This document shows, in pieces, positions 32,451 to 41,353 of a stretch of 51,273 bases of DNA; the stretch's first letter is position 1, and each line of letters starts with the position of its first letter. This DNA is from Massilia phosphatilytica (lineage in GTDB: Bacteria; Pseudomonadota; Gammaproteobacteria; Burkholderiales; Burkholderiaceae_D): positions 1 through 51,273 of the forward strand of contig NZ_PUIP01000030.1 in the NCBI RefSeq assembly GCF_002968015.1. The letters are read 5' to 3'. Made by a program: the position numbers and the translations under genes. The notes under the pieces are model-generated. The model did not search any database, was not told where the DNA came from, and saw only the letters and a program-made list of their open reading frames with translations.

Positions 32451-34457
32451 ATGGCCAAGCTCAACCAAGTATTCGTCCACCGATTTTGCTCCCGGATGGT
32501 GTCCCTGCATCGCACGACGAAAATCGCGCTGATGGTCACGGCCGATCTGATTGCCTTGCCATTCTGTTTTCTGGGCGCGATGCTATTGCGCGGCGGCGAT
32601 TTGAAACTCGCCGCCCATTTCGGCCCAAGTTCTTATGTCCTTGTAGCGATCGTCACGATTGCGGCGTTTTCGGTCTCGGATCTTTATCGCGCAGTCATTC
32701 GTTTCATTGACCAGCGTTTATTGAGCGCCACAGGCCTTGCCCTGGCGATTGCCGTTCTTTGCGCATACACCATCACGTTTTCGGTGAATGAAGCCAATTT
32801 TCCACGCAGCGCCCTGGCGATTTATTGGTTTATCGCTTTTTCTTATGTCATTGCATCGCGTGTCGGGGTGCGCAACCTTCTTCGCAATCAGAACGGGAGT
32901 CAGCGCGGCACTTCGGAAGTGGTTGCAATCTACGGCGCCGGCGAAGCAGGGGCGCAGTTGGCCCAGACGATGCGCAACAGCGATGAATATCGTCCTGTCT
33001 GTTTTTTCGATGACAAACGCGCACTCAGTGAACGCACCATCGGCGGCCTCCGCGTTTTCCACACCGATCGTCTGGCGGAGACGGTCAATGCAATGGGCAT
33101 TCGCTCGATCGTGATCGCGATCCCGGCCGTGCCCCCCGGACGCCTGCGTGACATCATGCAGCGACTGGCCCAGGCCGGTATCAGCACCAAGATCCTGAGC
33201 CGGCTCGTCGACCTCGCAGACGACAAGGTCACGCCACGCGAGAGCATCCGCGACCTGAAATTCGAAGACCTGCTCGGTCGGGCACCCGTTCCTCCACGCC
33301 TCGACCTGTTTGCTCTCTGCGTACGCGGGAAAAACGTCATGGTGACGGGGGCCGGCGGCTCCATAGGCAGCGAGCTTTGTCGGCAAATCGCCACGTTGAG
33401 GCCGAGCCAACTACATCTGCTCGACCACTCCGAGTTTGCGCTGTACACCATCCGCCAGGAGATGGCCAGTCGGTTTCCCGATGTCCCCGTGGTAGCACAT
33501 CTGGGCTCCGTCTGCAATGCGGACCTGATCGAACGCGTCCTTCGCGACAACCACGTCGACACCATCTACCACGCCGCCGCGTACAAGCACGTCCCCCTGG
33601 TGGAAACGAATATCGTCGAAGGCCTGCGCAACAACGTGATGGGTGCCCACGTGATCGCCACGCAGGCGGCAAGGCACGGCATTGAAACCTGCGTGCTGAT
33701 TTCGAGCGACAAGGCGGTGCGTCCGACAAACATCATGGGCGCCAGCAAGCGGATTGCGGAACTCATCTTTCAGGCAGCGGCCGCGCGACCAGGTACGGAC
33801 ACGACATTCTGCATGGTTCGCTTCGGGAACGTGCTTGGGTCGTCGGGTTCGGTGATTCCGCTGTTCCAGCGTCAGATCGCACGCGGCGGCCCCGTGACCA
33901 TCACGCACCCCGAAGTGTCGCGCTACTTCATGCTGATTCCGGAGGCGGCCCAACTCGTGATCCAGGCAGGGGCCATGGCGAAGGGGGGCGACGTGTTCGT
34001 GCTCGATATGGGCGAACCCGTACGTATCGTGGACCTCGCACGGACGCTGATCGCCTTGTCGGGGCTGACTGAGAAAACACCGCAGAATCCGGGCGGGGAT
34101 ATCGAGGTCCGGTATGTCGGCCTCTTCCCTGGCGAGAAGCTTCACGAGGAATTGCTGACAGACGGCGTCGTCTGCCCGAGCGAACACCCGCGCATCATGC
34201 GCATGAAAGAGAACGCCTTGCGGCCGAGCGTGCTCGACACCTTCATTACCTGCCTGATGATGGCCTGCGACACGCATGAACGCGGCCTGATCGAGGGAAT
34301 GGTCAAGGCCATCGTCACCGAATATAGCCCCGGCCAGCACGCCGAAGGGCCAGTGCCGACCCCTGCACAGGTCCCGGCTGTGGCCACGCCGGCACCCGTC
34401 GCCGCGCCGCAGGAACGTCTGGCCCTGATCAAGAAATTCGTGCCGTTCCGGATATAG
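32451..34457 (+). CDS. Membrane-bound nucleotide-sugar 4,6-dehydratase, WbpM/CapD/PglF family
   Basis: A 668-residue enzyme of the family that converts UDP-GlcNAc to a 4-keto-6-deoxy sugar. Four transmembrane helices lie within about residues 20-130. A first Rossmann-like domain has VVAIYGAGEAGAQLAQ. The catalytic SDR domain has the NAD-binding GAGGSIGSELC, AAAYKHVPLVE, and SSDKAVRPTNIMGASKR with the catalytic-loop Lys. A Pro/Ala-rich tail follows. It is the first gene of the polysaccharide operon. The start is uncertain (ATG 32451 or 32493); no clear ribosome binding site is seen. Confidence 0.93.
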   Translation: MAKLNQVFVHRFCSRMVSLHRTTKIALMVTADLIALPFCFLGAMLLRGGDLKLAAHFGPSSYVLVAIVTIAAFSVSDLYRAVIRFIDQRLLSATGLALAIAVLCAYTITFSVNEANFPRSALAIYWFIAFSYVIASRVGVRNLLRNQNGSQRGTSEVVAIYGAGEAGAQLAQTMRNSDEYRPVCFFDDKRALSERTIGGLRVFHTDRLAETVNAMGIRSIVIAIPAVPPGRLRDIMQRLAQAGISTKILSRLVDLADDKVTPRESIRDLKFEDLLGRAPVPPRLDLFALCVRGKNVMVTGAGGSIGSELCRQIATLRPSQLHLLDHSEFALYTIRQEMASRFPDVPVVAHLGSVCNADLIERVLRDNHVDTIYHAAAYKHVPLVETNIVEGLRNNVMGAHVIATQAARHGIETCVLISSDKAVRPTNIMGASKRIAELIFQAAAARPGTDTTFCMVRFGNVLGSSGSVIPLFQRQIARGGPVTITHPEVSRYFMLIPEAAQLVIQAGAMAKGGDVFVLDMGEPVRIVDLARTLIALSGLTEKTPQNPGGDIEVRYVGLFPGEKLHEELLTDGVVCPSEHPRIMRMKENALRPSVLDTFITCLMMACDTHERGLIEGMVKAIVTEYSPGQHAEGPVPTPAQVPAVATPAPVAAPQERLALIKKFVPFRI

Positions 34458-34507
34458 GCGCAGAGACCGGAACGCCTTTTTACCCAACCAGTCTGGCGAG
34501 GAAACAC

Positions 34508-35836
34508 ATGCGTGACGACAGCAAACCGGCTTATCTCGAACAGCTCACGGCCCGACTGCGTGAGCGCACTGCCCTCATCGGCATTATCGGCCTGGGCTAC
34601 GTAGGCCTGCCCCTCACGCTACGCTATGCCGAAGCAGGTTTCCGCGTACTCGGCATTGACATTGACGGCAGCAAGGTCGAACGTCTCAACTGCGGTGAAA
34701 GCTACATCAACCACATTCCTGCTGCCGACATTGCGCGTGCGCGCAGCCAGGGCTTCGAAGCCACCACCGATTTCACCCGCGCCGGCGAGCCGGACGCCCT
34801 GATCATCTGCGTGCCGACGCCGCTCAACCCGTATCGCGAGCCCGACCTGTCCTTTGTGCTGGACACGACGGACGCCCTGCTGCCGTTCCTGCGGCCAGGT
34901 CAAGTGCTGTCATTGGAAAGCACGACGTATCCGGGTACCACCGACGAGGAACTCAAACCGCGCCTCGAATCGCGCAGCTTCGTCATTGGACACGACATCT
35001 TTCTCGTCTTCTCGCCCGAACGCGAAGACCCGGGCAATCCGGACTTCCACACCCGTACGATCCCCAAGGTCTGCGGCGGCGTCACGCCGGCTTGCCTGGA
35101 AGCGGGAATCGCGCTGTACAGCCCGGCCATCGACCGTGTCGTCCCGGTCAGCTCAACCCGGGCGGCGGAGCTGACCAAGCTGCTGGAAAACATCCACAGG
35201 GCCGTCAACATTGGTCTCGTCAATGAAATGAAGATCATCGCCGACCGCATGAAGATCGACATCCACGAGGTCATCCGCGCGGCCGCAACGAAACCCTTCG
35301 GCTTTACGCCCTACTACCCCGGGCCGGGTCTCGGTGGGCACTGTATCCCGATCGATCCATTCTATCTGACATGGAAAGCACGCGAATACGGACTGCACAC
35401 ACGCTTCATCGAGCTCGCCGGGGAAATCAATAGCGAGATGCCCCATTGGGTCATCAGCAAGCTCGCGGACGCGCTGAACCAGCGTGGTAAAGCCGTGATG
35501 GGAAGCCGCGTGCTTGTCCTGGGCATCGCTTACAAAAAAGACGTGGAGGACATGCGTGAATCGCCCTCGGTCGAACTGATGGAGATCCTGCGCGACAAAG
35601 GGGCCGTCGTCGACTATGCCGACCCACATGTGCCCGTTTTTCCACGCATGCGCGAACACCACTTTGACCTCAAAAGCGTCGAACTCACCCCACAGCGGAT
35701 CGCTTCGTACGACGTCGTGCTTCTGGCAACGGCGCACTCCGCATTCGACTACGACCTCGTACGACAGTACGCCAGTCTCATCGTCGACACGCGGGGCGTC
35801 TACCTGACTGCATTACCAAACGTCGTCAAAGCCTGA
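34508..35836 (+). CDS. wbpA: UDP-N-acetylglucosamine 6-dehydrogenase, WbpA-like
   Basis: A 442-residue NAD-dependent nucleotide-sugar dehydrogenase that oxidises C6 of UDP-GlcNAc to the uronate, first step of the 2,3-diacetamido uronic acid pathway. The N-terminal Rossmann motif is GIIGLGYVGLPL. The catalytic cysteine is in GPGLGGHCIPIDPFYL. The C-terminal UDP-binding domain has VLGIAYKKDVEDMRESPS. The start at 34508 follows GAGGAAA. wbpB begins nine bases after its stop. Confidence 0.93.
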   Translation: MRDDSKPAYLEQLTARLRERTALIGIIGLGYVGLPLTLRYAEAGFRVLGIDIDGSKVERLNCGESYINHIPAADIARARSQGFEATTDFTRAGEPDALIICVPTPLNPYREPDLSFVLDTTDALLPFLRPGQVLSLESTTYPGTTDEELKPRLESRSFVIGHDIFLVFSPEREDPGNPDFHTRTIPKVCGGVTPACLEAGIALYSPAIDRVVPVSSTRAAELTKLLENIHRAVNIGLVNEMKIIADRMKIDIHEVIRAAATKPFGFTPYYPGPGLGGHCIPIDPFYLTWKAREYGLHTRFIELAGEINSEMPHWVISKLADALNQRGKAVMGSRVLVLGIAYKKDVEDMRESPSVELMEILRDKGAVVDYADPHVPVFPRMREHHFDLKSVELTPQRIASYDVVLLATAHSAFDYDLVRQYASLIVDTRGVYLTALPNVVKA

Positions 35837-35845
35837 GGAGCCACC

Positions 35846-36907
35846 ATGCGTCAATATCCTGCCCCGATCGCCGATCGCAGGATCCGTTTTGCCCTCGTAG
35901 GCTGCGGACGGATCGCCAGCAATCATTTCGACGCGCTGCGACGACACCATGAGCGTGCCGAGCTGGCCGCCGTCTGCGACGTCGATCCGCGCGCACTTGA
36001 CCGTGCTGTCGGCCTGACGGGCGCGGCCGGTTACACCAGCCTCGATACGATGCTGAGGGAATGCACGGCCGACGCCGTGATCATCACAACGCCTTCGGGA
36101 CTACACCCCGAGCAGGCGATCCGTATCGCGCACTCGGGCCGCCACGTCATCACCGAAAAGCCGATGGCGACACGTTGGGAGGACGGCAAGCGCATGGTGG
36201 CGGCCGCCGACGCGGCGGGAGTCCGCCTGTTCGTGGTCAAGCAGAATCGCCGCAACGCCACGTTACAACTGCTTAAACACGCGGTCGAGAAAAAGCGCTT
36301 TGGACGCATCTACATGGTTAACCTGAACGTGTTCTGGACGCGCCCCCCGGAATACTACCGCAGCGCCAAATGGCGAGGGACCTGGGAATTCGACGGCGGC
36401 GCCTTCATGAACCAGGCCAGTCATTACGTCGACCTGCTGGATTGGATCGTCGGACCAGTCGAAAGCCTGCAAGCTTACACCGCAACGCTGGCACGCGACA
36501 TCGAGGTCGAGGACACCGGTGTGATCAGTCTTCGCTGGCGCAATGGCGCCCTCGGATCGATGAATGTCACGATGCTCACGTACCCCCGCAATATGGAAGG
36601 CTCGATCACGATACTCGGCGAGAACGGAACAGTGCGCGTGGGCGGGGTCGCCGTCAACGAGATCCTGCAATGGGAGTTTGCCGAGCCCGATCCAGACGAT
36701 GAACTGGTCGCCGATGCGAGCTACCAGACCACGTCGGTCTACGGCTTCGGCCATCCTCTCTACTACGACAACGTCATCAAGGTACTGCAAGGACAAGCCG
36801 AGCCGGAAGTTGACGGTCGTGAAGGCTTGAAGTCGCTCGAGGTACTCGTCGCAGCATACCAGTCCGCGCGCGACGGAAAACGTGTTGCCCTTCCTCTGGA
36901 GTATTGA
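35846..36907 (+). CDS. wbpB: Gfo/Idh/MocA oxidoreductase, WbpB/WlbA-like
   Basis: A 353-residue NAD-dependent oxidoreductase, predicted to oxidise C3 of UDP-GlcNAcA so that WbpE can aminate it. The N-terminal Rossmann fold begins FALVGCGRIASNHFDAL. The conserved EKPMATRWEDG follows near residue 105 with its catalytic-loop Lys. The C-terminal domain includes GGAFMNQASHYVDLLDW with the expected His. GAGGAG lies six bases before the ATG. The order after wbpA and before wbpD and wbpE supports this assignment over the many other Gfo/Idh enzymes. Confidence 0.9.
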   Translation: MRQYPAPIADRRIRFALVGCGRIASNHFDALRRHHERAELAAVCDVDPRALDRAVGLTGAAGYTSLDTMLRECTADAVIITTPSGLHPEQAIRIAHSGRHVITEKPMATRWEDGKRMVAAADAAGVRLFVVKQNRRNATLQLLKHAVEKKRFGRIYMVNLNVFWTRPPEYYRSAKWRGTWEFDGGAFMNQASHYVDLLDWIVGPVESLQAYTATLARDIEVEDTGVISLRWRNGALGSMNVTMLTYPRNMEGSITILGENGTVRVGGVAVNEILQWEFAEPDPDDELVADASYQTTSVYGFGHPLYYDNVIKVLQGQAEPEVDGREGLKSLEVLVAAYQSARDGKRVALPLEY

Positions 36908-36908
36908 T

Positions 36909-37520
36909 ATGCCCGTTACGATCCACCCAAGCTCGATTATCGATGACGGCGCAGTGATCGGCGAACAGACGCGAATCTGGCACTTCGTTCATGTCTGCGG
37001 CGGGGCACGCATTGGAGCCGGATGTTCGCTTGGCCAGAACGTTTTCATTGGCGACGACGTCCTCATTGGTAATAACGTCAAGATCCAGAACAACGTCTCC
37101 GTCTACGATGCGGTCACCCTTGAAGACGACGTTTTCTGCGGGCCAAGCATGGTGTTCACGAACGTTTACAACCCGCGCTCGGCCGTTGTCCGCAAGCACG
37201 AGTATCGGCGAACCCTGGTGCGCCGTGGCGCGACGATCGGCGCGAATGCCACGATCGTTTGTGGAGTGACGATTGGAGAACACGCCTTTGTCGGGGCGGG
37301 CGCCGTCATCACACGCGATGTCCCATCGTTCGCGCTCATGGCGGGTGTCCCTGCACGCCAGATCGGATGGATCAGCCGTCACGGCGAGCGTCTTCAACTG
37401 CCTGTTGCGGGGAACGGCGAAGCAACCTGCGCATACACCGGTGACGTCTTTGTCCTGCAAAACAATGTCTGCACACTGGTCCCCAATCAAAAACGGGCCC
37501 TAACCCACCCTGCCGCCTGA
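36909..37520 (+). CDS. wbpD: Left-handed beta-helix N-acetyltransferase, WbpD/WlbB-like
   Basis: A 203-residue hexapeptide-repeat acetyltransferase that would acetylate the 3-amino group of UDP-GlcNAc3NA. Hexapeptide turns run through IIDDGAVIGEQTRIWHFVHV, IGDDVLIGNNVKIQNNVSVY and GATIGANATIVCGVTIGEHA. The wbpB stop is followed by one base and then this ATG, so translation is coupled. The C-terminal 45 residues extend past the beta-helix. Confidence 0.9.
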   Translation: MPVTIHPSSIIDDGAVIGEQTRIWHFVHVCGGARIGAGCSLGQNVFIGDDVLIGNNVKIQNNVSVYDAVTLEDDVFCGPSMVFTNVYNPRSAVVRKHEYRRTLVRRGATIGANATIVCGVTIGEHAFVGAGAVITRDVPSFALMAGVPARQIGWISRHGERLQLPVAGNGEATCAYTGDVFVLQNNVCTLVPNQKRALTHPAA

Positions 37521-37539
37521 ACAACCCAACGGATCGGAC

Positions 37540-38670
37540 ATGGAATTCATCGACCTCAAATCGCAATACATGCTGTCTCGAGACCTGATCAACCAACGTA
37601 TTCAGGCTGTGCTTGATCATGGACAGTACATTATGGGACCAGAAGTTGGGGAACTGGAGGCTCGCCTCGCCGGATTTTGTGGGGCACGCCATTGCGTGAC
37701 TGTAGCTTCGGGTACCGAAGCGCTGATTATTTCTCTCATGGCGCTTGGCATAGGACCAGGCGACGAAGTCCTCACCACGCCGTTTTCGTTCATCGCCACA
37801 GCCGAAGCCATTCTTCTCGTAGGCGCTAAACCGGTGTTTGTCGACATCGACCGTGCAACCTGCAATATCGATCCAAGACAAATCGAGTCGAAGATCACCC
37901 CTCGCACCCGCGCGATCATGCCTGTGTCACTGTTCGGTCAACCAGCCGACATGGAACAAATCAATTCGATTGGCCAACGCTACAACCTGGCAGTCATTGA
38001 AGATGCGGCACAGAGCTTTGGCGCCACCTACCAGGGCAAAAAGAGCTGCAACCTTTCCACCATTGGTTGCACCAGTTTCTTCCCGAGCAAACCCCTCGGG
38101 TGTTACGGAGACGGCGGCGCATTGTTCACCAATGACGACATGCTCGCGACCGCGGCACGCGAAATTCGCGTCCATGGACAGTCGCGGCGCTACGTACACA
38201 CACGTGTCGGCGTGGGCGGACGCATGGATACCCTTCAGTGCGCGATCGTCCTCGCCAAACTGGAGAATTTTGAACGTGAGCTCGGCCTGCGCGCCGACAT
38301 CGCAGCCAGCTACGAGCAGAAGTTGTCGGGCAAGATACGACTAATCAAACTCATGCCGGATCGGACTAGCGTATACGCACAATACACGGTCGCTCTGGAC
38401 GAACGCGAGCGCGTGCGCGAGGTCCTGCATCAAGCCGGCATACCAACCGCCATCCACTACCCCGTCCCAATCCATCGTCAACCCGCATACGCGTGGCTAA
38501 GCAATGTGGACGCCTGTCCAGTCGCGATGGACATGGCTGAGAAAGTTCTGAGCATTCCAATGGGTCCTTATATGTCCCAATCGGACATTACTCACGTGAC
38601 CGACGTCCTCATCAAAGCAGCGACTCAAACACCGTCCGGCAGGATGGATGTAGTGGAGCTATCGAAATAA
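37540..38670 (+). CDS. wbpE: PLP-dependent aminotransferase, WbpE/WlbC-like (DegT family)
   Basis: A 376-residue DegT/DnrJ/EryC1/StrS aminotransferase, predicted to convert the 3-keto intermediate to UDP-GlcNAc3NA using glutamate. PLP-phosphate binding is seen in VASGTEALIISL. The Asp that contacts the PLP ring lies in VIEDAAQSFGA. The Schiff-base Lys is in FFPSKPLGCYGDGGA near residue 185. GGRMDTLQCAIVLAKL is also typical. It follows wbpD by 19 bases. Confidence 0.92.
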   Translation: MEFIDLKSQYMLSRDLINQRIQAVLDHGQYIMGPEVGELEARLAGFCGARHCVTVASGTEALIISLMALGIGPGDEVLTTPFSFIATAEAILLVGAKPVFVDIDRATCNIDPRQIESKITPRTRAIMPVSLFGQPADMEQINSIGQRYNLAVIEDAAQSFGATYQGKKSCNLSTIGCTSFFPSKPLGCYGDGGALFTNDDMLATAAREIRVHGQSRRYVHTRVGVGGRMDTLQCAIVLAKLENFERELGLRADIAASYEQKLSGKIRLIKLMPDRTSVYAQYTVALDERERVREVLHQAGIPTAIHYPVPIHRQPAYAWLSNVDACPVAMDMAEKVLSIPMGPYMSQSDITHVTDVLIKAATQTPSGRMDVVELSK

Positions 38671-38731
38671 CGACGATCCTTAACCAACGCCCGACACGCC
38701 TGGCTGGACACCAGCCTTGGAGACACGAATC

Positions 38732-39844
38732 ATGTGCAGGATCGCTCATCTCACGTCAGCCCATCCGCGCAACGACACGCGTATCTTCATCAAACAATGC
38801 AGGACGTTAGCCGCTCACGGATACGACGTCACATTGGTCGTGGCTGACGGCAAGGGAGACGATCACCGAGAGGGCGTGCGAATTACTGATGTAGGCCGCC
38901 TACCCGGTCGGATGAAACGCATCCTGGGAACGACGAGCCGTGTTTGCGCCAGGGCGCTAGAACTAGATGCCGACATCTATCACATACACGATCCTGAACT
39001 GTTGCCAGCTGGTCTGAAATTGAAACGGCTCGGCAAGAAGGTAATCTTTGATTCGCACGAGGATGTCCCTCGACAATTATTAACAAAACCATACCTCGGC
39101 CCGTTGTCGGGAAAAATAGCGTCATTCGCTTTTTCGCGGATCGAGCAATATGCTTACTCCAGATTCGACGGCATCATCGCCGCTACGCCCTTCATTAGAA
39201 ACAACCTTTTAAAGATAAATCCGAGAACAGTTGATGTGAACAACTTCCCTATGGAAGATGAATTCGCTTGCGCAACGACATGGACAAACAAGAGAAATGA
39301 GGTGTGTTACGTCGGCGGCATCGGGGAAATCCGTGGCATTCGAGAGCTCGTCCATGCGAGTCAATATTTGCAATCGTCGGCGCGGGTGAATTTAGTCGGA
39401 AAATTTTCCGACCCGCAGCTCGAAACTGAACTAAAGGCAAGTCCGGGATGGGCACAAGTGAACGAACACGGTTTTCTGGATCGTGATGGCGTACGGGAAA
39501 TCATGGAGCGATCACTTGCAGGAATCGTCACGTTTCACGCCGTGCCTAATCACATAGACTCCCTTCCGACCAAAATGTTTGAATACATGTCCGCAGGAAT
39601 CCCTGTCATTGCATCAAATTTCCCACTGTGGCGCGAGATTATCGAAGGAAACCAATGCGGCATATGTATTGACCCACTCGACCCGAAAGCCATTGCTATC
39701 GCAATAGACTACATTATCACGCATCCACAAGCTGCGAAAAGAATGGGCCAAAACGGCCGTCAAGCTGTCCAAAAAAGATACAACTGGACAACTCAAGCAA
39801 ACATACTGACCGAGTTTTATGGAGTGATATCTCATGCAAAGTAA
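38732..39844 (+). CDS. Glycosyltransferase, GT4-like (WbpH/WlbE-like position)
   Basis: A 370-residue GT-B fold glycosyltransferase. The N-terminal domain has DIYHIHDPELLPAGLKLKRL and IFDSHEDVPRQ, a pattern of GT4 enzymes in O-antigen loci. The C-terminal donor domain has LPTKMFEYMSAGIPVIASNF with the E-x-M/A loop used for nucleotide-sugar binding. Next to the 2,3-diacetamido uronic acid genes, it may add that sugar to the lipid-linked repeat; this is inference. The ATG at 38732 with GGAG upstream is preferred to a TTG at 38717. Base composition drops from this gene onward. Confidence 0.87.
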   Translation: MCRIAHLTSAHPRNDTRIFIKQCRTLAAHGYDVTLVVADGKGDDHREGVRITDVGRLPGRMKRILGTTSRVCARALELDADIYHIHDPELLPAGLKLKRLGKKVIFDSHEDVPRQLLTKPYLGPLSGKIASFAFSRIEQYAYSRFDGIIAATPFIRNNLLKINPRTVDVNNFPMEDEFACATTWTNKRNEVCYVGGIGEIRGIRELVHASQYLQSSARVNLVGKFSDPQLETELKASPGWAQVNEHGFLDRDGVREIMERSLAGIVTFHAVPNHIDSLPTKMFEYMSAGIPVIASNFPLWREIIEGNQCGICIDPLDPKAIAIAIDYIITHPQAAKRMGQNGRQAVQKRYNWTTQANILTEFYGVISHAK

Positions 39845-40532
39845 TTTGTCACAGTTATTTGCACTAGCGATAGACATTATAAAACTTCCTGTCGCATCGC
39901 TCGAATTCACTTTGAACTCGAATCCCGATGATGTTAAAACCATGTATGCGCATTACACGAAACGCCACCCGAAATATAAGCTGTTTCAGAATAAATCCCT
40001 GGGCGCCGCGCTGGTGGATTTGGAGCGCTATCCGAGCCGCGATGAATATATGAAGTCTATCAAAAAAGGTCGAAGCTCAGCTGAGCAACAAGCCAGAAAA
40101 GCAAGAGCACGCGGATATAAAGTGGTGGAGATCGATCGAAACAACTTCGTCGATGACCTGTACAGAATAAATACCTCAGTTGAAATTCGACAGGGTCGGC
40201 CAATGGACGAGTCATATCAAAGTAAAGAGCTCCACTACCCACATGTCAGAAACTACAAATATTTTGGCGCAATAAATGCGACCGGCAGTCTGATGGCTTA
40301 TGCCAACCTCGGGCTTTATGGCAACTTTGCCGCTTTCGACCGGTTACTTGGGGTGCGCAACAACGACGGAGCAATGCATCTGATGGTTTCGGAAATTATC
40401 TGTCAAATGATCGAAAGTCGGAAGTACCGATACATCATGTACGATACATATTTCGGAGCTAGTCCGGGACTGAAAGCATTCAAAGACATGTTGGGATTCG
40501 AACCCTATCGTGCAAAATATTCAATCCAATGA
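39834..40532 (+). CDS. GNAT/FemAB-like acyltransferase domain protein
   Basis: A 232-residue soluble protein. The C-terminal half looks like a GNAT/FemAB acyl-transfer fold: YKVVEIDRNNFVDDLYRINT, then YFGAINATGSLMAYANLGL, and the final YIMYDTYFGASPGLKAFKDM. A basic linker (KKGRSSAEQQARKARARG) lies near residues 77-94. It overlaps the glycosyltransferase by 11 bases and the next gene by four (ATGA), so the three are coupled. Likely role is N- or O-acylation of an amino sugar in the polymer. Confidence 0.65.
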   Translation: MQSNLSQLFALAIDIIKLPVASLEFTLNSNPDDVKTMYAHYTKRHPKYKLFQNKSLGAALVDLERYPSRDEYMKSIKKGRSSAEQQARKARARGYKVVEIDRNNFVDDLYRINTSVEIRQGRPMDESYQSKELHYPHVRNYKYFGAINATGSLMAYANLGLYGNFAAFDRLLGVRNNDGAMHLMVSEIICQMIESRKYRYIMYDTYFGASPGLKAFKDMLGFEPYRAKYSIQ

Positions 40533-41308
40533 AAACAATTCTGAGCCGCATATACAGTGATTACGGCATGCCCTCTCGACTTACCGCGTACGAGAAGCTA
40601 ATTTGCGCAGGCAAGGAAGCTGGTTTCATGCAGACATCGGTACGCAATTTTTTTGACTCGATACAGGCGCGCCATCCCGACATTTCCAAGTTCATCGTAC
40701 ATCGGCACGATATCGACACCGATTTACGCACGACAAGAAAACTCTTTGAAATCGAAAAAAGGCATGGCGTCAAATCAAGCTTCTACTTCCGCCTTTCGAC
40801 ACTCGACTTCAAACTGATGCGAGAGATCGAGGAGTACGGCAGCGAGGCGAGCTATCACTATGAGGAAATTGCCTCATTTGCCAAAAAATTCAAAATAAAG
40901 GATCCAGCTCTCATTCGGAGCCGACTACCTGAGATCAGGAGTATATTTCAGGAGAATTTTTTGAGCTTGGAGAAACAATTGGGAATAAAAATGCGAACGG
41001 TAGCAAGTCATGGCGATTTCGTCAACCGCCGGCTTAACTTGAATAATAGCGAGATCCTCGCCGATAAAAGATTGCGCGAAGAATGTGGAATAGAATGCGA
41101 AGCATACGACCCTGAGTTTCTACGCCATGTCGACATATACATTGCAGATCGCCCCCCTCCACAATACTATTGCCCAATCTCTCCACTTAAAGGGATCTCT
41201 GAATACAAGAGAATCTGCTTGCTAACTCACCCGAGACAAGTTGAGACGAACTGGAAAGAGAACACGAAAAACAATATTTCACGCCTTCTCGAAGCAGTGA
41301 CCTGGTAG
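40529..41308 (+). CDS. Polysaccharide deacetylase-like protein (WbmS/NodB-like)
   Basis: A 259-residue protein with the HRHDIDTD motif near residue 58, similar to the metal-binding H/D start of NodB-type deacetylases. A second histidine-containing segment, TVASHGDFVNRR, lies near residue 155, and CLLTHPRQVETNW near the C-terminus could supply a further metal ligand. Strand order resembles WbmS-like proteins of O-antigen loci. Coupled translation with the preceding acyltransferase-like gene suggests that the pair swaps or remodels an N-acyl group. Confidence 0.7.
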   Translation: MKTILSRIYSDYGMPSRLTAYEKLICAGKEAGFMQTSVRNFFDSIQARHPDISKFIVHRHDIDTDLRTTRKLFEIEKRHGVKSSFYFRLSTLDFKLMREIEEYGSEASYHYEEIASFAKKFKIKDPALIRSRLPEIRSIFQENFLSLEKQLGIKMRTVASHGDFVNRRLNLNNSEILADKRLREECGIECEAYDPEFLRHVDIYIADRPPPQYYCPISPLKGISEYKRICLLTHPRQVETNWKENTKNNISRLLEAVTW

Positions 41309-41353
41309 TTTCATTTCGCCATACTCGCCGTGTCTTCAAACTAAACATAAACT

